Source: Planctomycetota bacterium
Lineage (GTDB): Bacteria > Planctomycetota > UBA8108 > UBA1146
Length of the DNA stretch: 19,981 nucleotides
Direction of reading: 5' to 3'
Assembly: GCA_002691835.1 (NCBI GenBank)
Contig: NZJA01000072.1
Coordinates: 1-19,981 of the forward strand
Positions 13,921 through 19,981 of the stretch are shown here, piece by piece (position 1 is the first letter of the stretch; each line of letters begins with the position of its first letter). Position numbers and translations under genes: made by a program. The notes under the pieces were generated by a model. That model did no database searches. It saw only the letters and a program-made list of their open reading frames with translations, and was not told the origin of the DNA.

Positions 13921-15747
13921 ATGCTTCATTCCAAAAACGCCCAGTTTGTTCACCAGAAGTTGGCCATCTTCTGCTCTTTGTTACTGACATTGGGAGCGAC
14001 TACGCTATCAGGTCAACAGATCGAGCTGGAATTGAATGTTTCTTCGACGACTTATTCTCCCGGTGAGACTTTTGTCGCCGATCTCGTTCTCTTGAACTCA
14101 GCCGGCCTTTCGGTGCGCGGTCTTCAGCATGCCATTTCTTGGGATTCTGAGTATCTCCAGCTACTGAATGTGGAATTGACCGGTGACCTTGAAGGCTCCC
14201 CTGTTCCAGAAATTCTGATTTGGAATGCACCTCCGCCAGCGGGGCTCGGTGGAGACCAGGGTTGTTCTTCATGGTGGGATGGAACGGGATTAGAGGCCCT
14301 GAGTTTAGGGCTAATTCTCACGGAATCAATTTCAGCAGATGCGGTTCCCCTTGTTCGGATGGAATTTCGCGTCGTTGGTAGTTCCAACAATGGAACGACT
14401 CAAATCTCGACTCCTGATCCGGATCTTTCTTGTGGTTGGATTGGGTCCATTGCAACCGACTCTCAAGGAATGGTCTTGCCAACCAGTACTTCGGTGGTTG
14501 ACCTATCGGTCAGTAATCTTCCTCGTCCCACGGATCTGAACTGCGGGGAGGTAGATCAGACGGTTTATCTGTCGTGGCTCGAACCGGTGGCTTATTCTCA
14601 GATAGAGATTCATCGAGATGGCAATTTCATTGCCCAGCTTCCGGGTGGAGTTCTGAGTTTCGAAGATCCAGATGGAGTCCTTGGAACTGAACGAGCATAT
14701 CGCATCATAGGTATTTCGGGTTCTCTGGAATCACCGGAAGTAAATTGTATTGCAACGATCGATGGAGATTTGGAAACCCCTAGTACATTCAGCTGTGAAC
14801 AGAACGGGGCAACTGTCCTGCTCACATGGGAGAATCTACTTCCCTATGATCAGGTCGAAGTGTTACGCCAGGGCGAAGTTTTATCAGTCTTGGATGCGAC
14901 AGCCAATAGTTTTATCGATCAAAACCCCATACCAGGAACTACTCTGCAATACAGTTTAAGGAGCACTTTATCTGGAATCAGCGCTGAGTCTGAAGTATGC
15001 GAGCTTTTTCTGCCGATTCCTGATGTGTTATTCATTCGCGGAGATGTTGACAGCGACGGAGAACTGAATCTGGTCGACCCAGTGACGACCCTTCAGTACC
15101 TGTTTGTTTTCGGTGATATGCCATGTGCATCAGCCGCTGATTTCAATGATGATGGATCTCTAGACCTTTCCGATGCGGTGAATCTTTTGGATTTCCTGTT
15201 TACAGGGGGAGGGGCACCTGAAGCCCCATTTCCGCTAGCCGGACTCGACCCGACTCCAGACTCTTTAGGCTGTGATGCTGGTTGTGATGACGTTACTTGT
15301 GGGAGTGGATTTCCTGGGGACGAATGTATTAGTGCTCTAACAGTCACTATTGGTGGGAATGAGTTTGATACGAGCTTGATGACTGATTCCTCCGATGCTT
15401 ATGACAACACAGGGTGTGAATCGACCTTCCTCGGTCAAATGTACGCAGATATCTGGCTTGATTTCACTGCACCAGTTTCTGGTGTCGCTTCATTTTCGCT
15501 CTGTACGGAAGATGTGGAATTCGATTCAGATATGGTGATTTATAGCGGTTCTTGTGGGCAGCTTGTTCAGGAAGCCTGTAATGGAGACGGTGTCGATGAA
15601 TTCGGCGAGCCGTGTCCGCTACTGACTTCGCGAATCAGTGATTTCCCGGTTAATCAGGGGGATCACTATTTCATCAGGGTCGGTGGATTCGACTCCGTGA
15701 GCCAGGTTGAACTGGGCCCCGGGGTTCTGACCATCACCATTGACTGA
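13921..15747 (+). CDS. Large secreted protein: cohesin-like, two Fn3-like domains, dockerin repeats, C-terminal beta domain
   Basis: A 608-residue exported protein with a signal peptide (hydrophobic 13-28, cleavage near LSG-QQ). Domains in order are: a cohesin-like beta-sandwich at about 33-197 (LELNVSSTTYSPGETFVADL start); two fibronectin-III-like modules at about 201-283 and 287-366, each opening with Pro-Thr or Pro-Ser and a Cys and containing a Trp core; a dockerin type I-like pair with RGDVDSDGELNLVD (D375, D377, D379, D386) and ADFNDDGSLDLSD (from D407), followed by DPTPDSLGCDAGCDD; and a C-terminal domain (about 465-608) with paired cysteines and aromatic strands resembling bacterial pre-peptidase C-terminal (PPC-like) modules. 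GGAGGAG six bases before the ATG gives a strong start. No catalytic domain is seen, so an adhesion, surface or scaffold role is inferred. Its 3' end overlaps the opposing PPTase gene by 14 bp. Confidence 0.75.
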   Translation: MLHSKNAQFVHQKLAIFCSLLLTLGATTLSGQQIELELNVSSTTYSPGETFVADLVLLNSAGLSVRGLQHAISWDSEYLQLLNVELTGDLEGSPVPEILIWNAPPPAGLGGDQGCSSWWDGTGLEALSLGLILTESISADAVPLVRMEFRVVGSSNNGTTQISTPDPDLSCGWIGSIATDSQGMVLPTSTSVVDLSVSNLPRPTDLNCGEVDQTVYLSWLEPVAYSQIEIHRDGNFIAQLPGGVLSFEDPDGVLGTERAYRIIGISGSLESPEVNCIATIDGDLETPSTFSCEQNGATVLLTWENLLPYDQVEVLRQGEVLSVLDATANSFIDQNPIPGTTLQYSLRSTLSGISAESEVCELFLPIPDVLFIRGDVDSDGELNLVDPVTTLQYLFVFGDMPCASAADFNDDGSLDLSDAVNLLDFLFTGGGAPEAPFPLAGLDPTPDSLGCDAGCDDVTCGSGFPGDECISALTVTIGGNEFDTSLMTDSSDAYDNTGCESTFLGQMYADIWLDFTAPVSGVASFSLCTEDVEFDSDMVIYSGSCGQLVQEACNGDGVDEFGEPCPLLTSRISDFPVNQGDHYFIRVGGFDSVSQVELGPGVLTITID

Positions 15748-16492
15748 GACCGACCTCTTGGGGGTTTCTTTCGATCAGTGTGGTCTCTGAGCCTTGGAAA
15801 ACAATCGCTGACCTCATGTCTTCGCCAGCAGGGGCCGCATGAAAGAACCAAAGGTCTTTCCCGATCTCCGGTAGCTCTGAGGTGATGTTTCCCCCATGTT
15901 GCAAGGGATCGGCGATCCCTGAAAAAAATCTGAGTGGCAGTGTCATTCCAGCTCCATGGGCTTTAACCATGGCTTCCTTTTGAACCCATAAATGAAAAAA
16001 GGAAGTTCTTCGCTGCTTCTCTGGAACCGAGAGCCATTTCTTTCGCTCTTCGACTGCAAAGCATCTCTCTGCCAAATCTTCGATGGGTGATTCTTCCCGA
16101 ATCCTTTCCAGATCGACTCCGACTGGAGATTTTCTGGAAACGGCGAGAAGAGCATAGTCTCCACAATGACTGAGGTTGAAATACAATTGTGGACTGATTT
16201 TGAAATCAGTAGAGAGCTCAGGTTTTCCATGGGGTCCAATGACCAATGGAACTTCTACAGCTGAACAATTTAAATAGGTCGCCAGGATCCAACGCATTCC
16301 TAATCTCGAACGAGTCGCACGTTCGCCGAGTTCAGGGAAAATCCCCTGATCGATTCTTTGTCGTTCATCTTGCGCCAAATCTTTTAGATGGGCACGGGGA
16401 TCCCGAGGGTTTCCATTAAGAGTGAATTTCCAAATATCAAGGTGTGTGATATCGGGGGCCATGTCTGTGTTGTCATTGGCTTGCGAGTTCAT
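15734..16492 (-). CDS. 4'-phosphopantetheinyl transferase (Sfp type)
   Basis: Transfers the phosphopantetheine arm from CoA to a conserved Ser of acyl-, peptidyl- or aryl-carrier proteins, turning them into the holo form. The 252-residue length is that of the Sfp/Gsp class. Diagnostic motifs are FNLSHCGDYALLAV (105-118), VGVDLE (124-129; Mg-binding D127 and E129), and the helix FFHLWVQKEAMVKAHG with W169, K172, E173 and K177. The ATG overlaps the oleD stop as ATGA (16489-16492), so translation is coupled to the ole operon. No carrier protein, PKS, NRPS or fatty-acid synthase gene is in the window. The reason for its place as the last gene of an olefin operon is not established. Sfp-type enzymes are needed by PUFA synthases, and a Pfa-type synthase elsewhere in the genome is one candidate client. 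Confidence 0.9.
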   Translation of the reverse strand: MNSQANDNTDMAPDITHLDIWKFTLNGNPRDPRAHLKDLAQDERQRIDQGIFPELGERATRSRLGMRWILATYLNCSAVEVPLVIGPHGKPELSTDFKISPQLYFNLSHCGDYALLAVSRKSPVGVDLERIREESPIEDLAERCFAVEERKKWLSVPEKQRRTSFFHLWVQKEAMVKAHGAGMTLPLRFFSGIADPLQHGGNITSELPEIGKDLWFFHAAPAGEDMRSAIVFQGSETTLIERNPQEVGLSQW

Positions 16493-17505
16493 GACGAAAT
16501 GGATTCGGCAATAGACGACTGGCCCGAGTGATAGTCTTTAAGTCGTTTCAGACCTTCTGCAGTCGAGATTTTTGGATTCCAACCAAGGTCCCGTTTTGCA
16601 GCTGTGAGATCAAACCAGTGACTGGTTGCCTGTTGATGAACAACAAATCGTGTCACTGGTGGTTCTCCACTAAAAAAGGGAGTTCTGTACAGAGCTTCAA
16701 TAATCCAACCAGCGGCATATGCGAGGGAAGGTGGAATCGAAGGTCGAATCGGGGAAATCCCGGCACAGTCGAGAAACTGATTGATCAGTTCTTCGGGAGG
16801 CGTCGGTTCTTCATTTGAGATGAAATAAGCTTTTCCACGACAATTCGGATTTGTTCGGAGGCTTTCCATGGCACAGAGATGTGCGTCTACAGCATTATCG
16901 ATGTAGCAGGCATCAATCTTCATTCCATTCCGATGGACGAGTTTCAGTTTTCCATTTTTGGCTCGTTCGACGATTCTCGGGTACAGATGCCGGTCTCCGG
17001 GTCCCCAAACGAGATGCGGTCGAATAGAGATGGTGGCCAGTTCACTGGAATTGGCGTCTAGTACTTCTGATTCAGCGATGGCTTTTGTTCTTGGATAATC
17101 AGCCAGATAACTATCGGGATAAGGCTCAGACTCATCGATCCCATTCTGATCGCGTCCTGAGAAGACGACACTGGGAGATGAAGTAAAAACGAGTCTCGGG
17201 ACTTTATTTTGACGACAGGCCTGAATGATATTGCGAGTTCCTTCGACGTTGGCATTGTGAAAGTCATCGGTGGGGCCGGAGATGGCCGCTAGGGCAGCAA
17301 CATGAAAGACAGTATCCACACCTTTCATAGCGTCTGACAATGGACCTAACTGATCGATGCTTCCTTGAAGGTGAGTTCCTTCGAGCTGCAATAGATTTGG
17401 GTATTTACCTCTCTGGTAGGTGACGACTTGATGTCCTTCCTCCAGAAGACGACGTGTAATCTGCCCTCCGATGAATCCACCAGCTCCAGTAATGAGGCAT
17501 TTCAT
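16489..17505 (-). CDS. oleD: OleD, 2-alkyl-3-ketoalkanoic acid reductase (extended SDR)
   Basis: OleD reduces the 2-alkyl-3-ketoacid made by OleA to the 2-alkyl-3-hydroxyacid with NADPH, the second step of long-chain olefin formation. The 338-residue protein is an extended, epimerase-like SDR: TGAGGFIG at 6-13, VFHVAA (66-71), NVEGTRNII (86-94), TSSPSVVF (108-115), Y137 and K141 in DYPRTKA, and RPHLVWGPGDRHL downstream, a segment shared with 3-beta-HSD-like and OleD proteins. Identity as OleD rests on these features plus position: its ATG overlaps the oleC stop by four bases (17502-17505), and oleB precedes oleC. The enzyme family alone would only justify an NAD-dependent epimerase/dehydratase call. 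OleBCD are known to form a cytosolic multienzyme assembly in Xanthomonas. The gene is intact and coupled to the downstream PPTase. Confidence 0.85.
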   Translation of the reverse strand: MKCLITGAGGFIGGQITRRLLEEGHQVVTYQRGKYPNLLQLEGTHLQGSIDQLGPLSDAMKGVDTVFHVAALAAISGPTDDFHNANVEGTRNIIQACRQNKVPRLVFTSSPSVVFSGRDQNGIDESEPYPDSYLADYPRTKAIAESEVLDANSSELATISIRPHLVWGPGDRHLYPRIVERAKNGKLKLVHRNGMKIDACYIDNAVDAHLCAMESLRTNPNCRGKAYFISNEEPTPPEELINQFLDCAGISPIRPSIPPSLAYAAGWIIEALYRTPFFSGEPPVTRFVVHQQATSHWFDLTAAKRDLGWNPKISTAEGLKRLKDYHSGQSSIAESISS

Positions 17506-19145
17506 GAGAGATGCCTGCCAATGAGAGTCGCGAGGGCCTCGCGCTGGATTTTTGCGTTATGGCGGATATCGACAGGGAAAGGTCCCGTGACAACAACATG
17601 TTTGATTTCACGTGTCATGGTAAGACTTTGAGCCTGTTTAAGGAGATCGTTTTGAATTTGTGCAGGGGAAAGATCTGTTTCCTCTTGCGGTTCAACACAA
17701 AGAATCGCTCTTTGATGTCCGGGTGAACCCACGCCCACCAACGCTGTCCTGAAAACTCCGGGATGGTTTTCAAAGATTCTTTCGATCGCAACGGTATCGA
17801 GGGGGCCTGAAGGAGTGATGACTCTTTGGCTAGCCCTTCCTCGGAACCAAATTTTCTGCTCTTTGTCTCGCAATCCGATATCTCCGGTGCGGTGCCAGGT
17901 TTCACCAGTTGAGTCAATAAATTTGTGCTCTTCATTGGCTGTTGGATCAAACAGGTAGCTGCGACTGACTGTCGGACCAGATACCCAGATTTCTCCAACG
18001 GACTCGTCTGGCAATGATTTCCCCACGGGCCGCCCGCCGGGCTCGACGATTTTCAGGTCGATACCTGAAACCTTCTTTCCCAAACAAACTCCCAACCCAG
18101 CGGATGTGGATTCGTGAGTCTCAAGAATTTCGTGATGATCTACATGACAGAGCGGCAGCCCTTCGGTCGCTCCATAGGGTGTTTCGATCCGGGTTTCAAC
18201 AGCAAGGTGGTTTGCGAGAGTTTCAATAGCTCCATGGCGTGCTGGAGCTCCAGCACTGATGACTCTGCGCAGGCCCTTGAGAATGACTCCGGATTTTTCA
18301 AGATAGTTGGAAAGAGAACCAAGAAGAGCGGGTGAAGCAAACAGATTTGTGACCTGATATCGTTCGATCAGGTCAATGAGATGAACAGGGTCAGCTTGGG
18401 CAGGACGCGTGAAATCCATGACGGGAACAGTGGAAGTCATGCCCATTGCGACTCCAAAGAGTCCGAACAGGGGAAATGTCGGTAGATCTACTTCACCAGC
18501 CTGAAGCTGGTGACACTCTGCGAGTGAATCCACCTGCGCTTCGAGTTGCCCATGGTGTGCGATCGCTCCTTTTGCAGGCCCCGTGCTCCCGGATGTAAAT
18601 AGAACTGCAGCCATTTCATCAGTTCCCAGAACGGGGCCCTCATATGGAATCTGTTGAGGAATCTCTTTTCGTAGCGAATCCAGGCTCCACGTCCCTGGCG
18701 GAAATGGTCCTTTTCCGACACCAAAGCGATAGCGGATCGTTCGTCGTCCCCAACCAAGGAGTACTCTGGCCCAGTGAGCTTTACCGATACCGACAAACGC
18801 TTCGGGGGCAGCCCGATTTAGACATGATTTCAATCCTGAGATTCCGAGTCCCGGGTCGACGAGAACGGGAGGAGCACCAATTCGTAATAGGGCAAACGTA
18901 CAAGCCAGAAATTCACGGCCCGGTGGAACCATCAAGACGGTCCGCATTCCGCGACGGATTCCACGAAGCAACAGTGCATGGCAGGTTCGATCTACCAAGG
19001 CGTCTAATTCGGCAAAGGTTCGCTCTTCGCAGCGTCCGTGATGAAATTCACGTATCGCGATCTGATCGGGTGCATTTTGGGCATGATTTCGCAGGCGTCG
19101 ATCAACACCTGCCTGCGCCTGCCCCATTCTGGTCACGGGACTCAA
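17502..19145 (-). CDS. oleC: OleC, beta-lactone synthetase (AMP-forming ligase family)
   Basis: OleC is an acyl-adenylating-superfamily enzyme that uses ATP to close the 2-alkyl-3-hydroxyacid into a cis-beta-lactone. The 547-residue protein shows the superfamily motifs LFTSGSTGPAKGAI (182-195), the OleC-like FPLFGLFG (224-231), YGATE (324-328), HRTGD (418-422), and near the C-terminus PVDIRHNAKI (524-533) with the conserved Lys K532. The RHNAKI ending is typical of OleC rather than of acyl-CoA synthetases. The start is TTG, overlapping the oleB stop as TTGA (19142-19145), with GGGAG six bases upstream; an in-frame ATG six codons later has no Shine-Dalgarno. A fatty acyl-AMP or CoA ligase would be the alternative by family alone, but the neighbours settle the call. 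Confidence 0.9.
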   Translation of the reverse strand: MSPVTRMGQAQAGVDRRLRNHAQNAPDQIAIREFHHGRCEERTFAELDALVDRTCHALLLRGIRRGMRTVLMVPPGREFLACTFALLRIGAPPVLVDPGLGISGLKSCLNRAAPEAFVGIGKAHWARVLLGWGRRTIRYRFGVGKGPFPPGTWSLDSLRKEIPQQIPYEGPVLGTDEMAAVLFTSGSTGPAKGAIAHHGQLEAQVDSLAECHQLQAGEVDLPTFPLFGLFGVAMGMTSTVPVMDFTRPAQADPVHLIDLIERYQVTNLFASPALLGSLSNYLEKSGVILKGLRRVISAGAPARHGAIETLANHLAVETRIETPYGATEGLPLCHVDHHEILETHESTSAGLGVCLGKKVSGIDLKIVEPGGRPVGKSLPDESVGEIWVSGPTVSRSYLFDPTANEEHKFIDSTGETWHRTGDIGLRDKEQKIWFRGRASQRVITPSGPLDTVAIERIFENHPGVFRTALVGVGSPGHQRAILCVEPQEETDLSPAQIQNDLLKQAQSLTMTREIKHVVVTGPFPVDIRHNAKIQREALATLIGRHLS

Positions 19146-19981
19146 ACCAATCTCCCACGAACTCGATTTCTGTTTCTGAACTGCCGAATGATTGGCAGGA
19201 TTTTTTCAGGAAACTCATCTAGCAGGAGATGTCCTGCATCTGGCCAACTGTGAACTTGTGCTTCTGGCCAGAGCTTTTGCCAATGATCTCGGAAATCCGT
19301 ATTGAAGACGGGGTCTTTTTCACCCCAAAGAAGCAGTAAGGGGAGGTGCTTCAAATTTGTCAGATCATTTTCCACTTTGAGAAGAGTTTCCCAAGACGGA
19401 TCAGCAGGACTGACAGGGATATCCTCGACAAATCGATGAATTGCGAGTCGATCTTGAGAGGTCTTGTAGGGAGATTTGTAGCCAGCTTTTTCTGCCCGTG
19501 AAAGCTTTCTCGACTTCACCCCGATAAAGAGAGTCCCTAATAGGAAAGTGTTCAGTTGGCAAATGAGCCATTTTCCGAGAGGGCCTCTTGCCGGTCCCAA
19601 AATTGGCGGGAAAGACATTCCGGGTTGGAGCGGAAATGCAGCAGTGTTTACTGCGACGAGATGGCTGAAGCGATCCGGATTACGACCGGCTGCACCAAAG
19701 CCGATAGCCCCTCCCCAGTCGTGTGCGAGAAGGGTGGCATTTTCTTCGATACCCAAGTGATCCAGTAAGCCTTCAAGATCATCGATACGATCTGCGAGAC
19801 GATAACCGTATTGATCTGGTGAAGGTCGGTCGGAGAGACCACAACCGACATGATCGATGGCGATCACCCTGTTCATCGTAGAGAGCCCACGAATCATGTG
19901 ACGGAAATGGAACGACCAAGTGGGATTTCCATGCACGCAGACGATGGTTGGGCCTTCACCCTCATCGACGTAGTTGATTCG
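19142..19981 (-). CDS. oleB: OleB, beta-lactone decarboxylase (alpha/beta hydrolase; 5' end outside window)
   Basis: OleB removes CO2 from the beta-lactone made by OleC to give the final cis-olefin; it belongs to the haloalkane-dehalogenase-like alpha/beta hydrolases. The frame remains open to the window edge, so about 279 residues are visible and the N-terminus is missing. Counting from the GTG codon at 19936 (Val of the VHGNP oxyanion motif), the visible catalytic features are the Asp nucleophile D73 in AHDWGG, D208 in GEKDPVF as the acid and H236 in DAGHLLLDEFPEKI. The Asp nucleophile, rather than Ser, fits OleB. By sequence alone it could be called a haloalkane dehalogenase; coupling to oleC and oleD decides. 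The stop overlaps the oleC start by four bases. OleA, the thiolase-like first enzyme, is expected upstream, beyond 19981. Confidence 0.88.
   Translation of the reverse strand, partial: RINYVDEGEGPTIVCVHGNPTWSFHFRHMIRGLSTMNRVIAIDHVGCGLSDRPSPDQYGYRLADRIDDLEGLLDHLGIEENATLLAHDWGGAIGFGAAGRNPDRFSHLVAVNTAAFPLQPGMSFPPILGPARGPLGKWLICQLNTFLLGTLFIGVKSRKLSRAEKAGYKSPYKTSQDRLAIHRFVEDIPVSPADPSWETLLKVENDLTNLKHLPLLLLWGEKDPVFNTDFRDHWQKLWPEAQVHSWPDAGHLLLDEFPEKILPIIRQFRNRNRVRGRLV

Noticed and set aside
18644..19222. 192-codon plus-strand frame antisense to oleC/oleB
   Set aside because: Entirely within clear coding sequence on the other strand; no domain and no start signal.
19142..19981. Haloalkane dehalogenase
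   Set aside because: The fold and Asp nucleophile fit, but the 4-nt coupling to oleC and oleD makes OleB the better call.

Overview
The window (19,981 bp, moderate GC) is dense bacterial chromosome with 16 supported protein-coding genes, two of them cut by the window edges. No tRNA, rRNA, CRISPR array, transposase or phage gene was seen. The best lineage guess is a planctomycete or a related bacterium. The evidence is two secreted proteins that each join a cohesin-like N-terminal domain to a paired dockerin-type calcium repeat, a style common in Planctomycetota. A mitochondrial-type aconitase, an ole olefin cluster and frequent GTG/TTG starts fit but do not prove this. This is inference from gene content only.

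Left part (1-2377, + strand): the C-terminal third or so of a molybdopterin oxidoreductase, a MiaE-type tRNA hydroxylase and a short-chain dehydrogenase form a tight unit. It runs head-on into a minus-strand pair (2374-4986) of a secreted DUF885 protein and a CvpA-like membrane protein. A second SDR (5111-5905, +) faces a single-domain rhodanese (5933-6331, -). A 373-bp gene-free gap with two unrelated 11-bp tandem repeats separates the rhodanese from a coupled minus-strand pair, queG and a CPBP-type membrane protease.

Middle (8314-15747): a UbiA-family prenyltransferase resembling decaprenyl-phosphate phosphoribosyltransferases, then a PAC2-family protein closed by a strong bidirectional terminator. 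Next comes a secreted dockerin/cohesin-like protein (-), diverging from aconitase (+), which is followed by a second, larger secreted dockerin/cohesin-like protein (+).

Right part (15734-19981, - strand): the clearest pathway in the window. Transcription order is oleB (partial), oleC, oleD, then a 4'-phosphopantetheinyl transferase, every junction being a 4-nt stop/start overlap. OleB, OleC and OleD convert the 2-alkyl-3-ketoacyl product of OleA into long-chain internal olefins by ketoreduction, beta-lactone formation and decarboxylation. OleA is expected just beyond the right edge. The coupled Sfp-type transferase is the most interesting unexplained element: it suggests that the acyl chains feeding this pathway come from a carrier-protein-dependent synthase, possibly a PUFA/polyene synthase encoded elsewhere.
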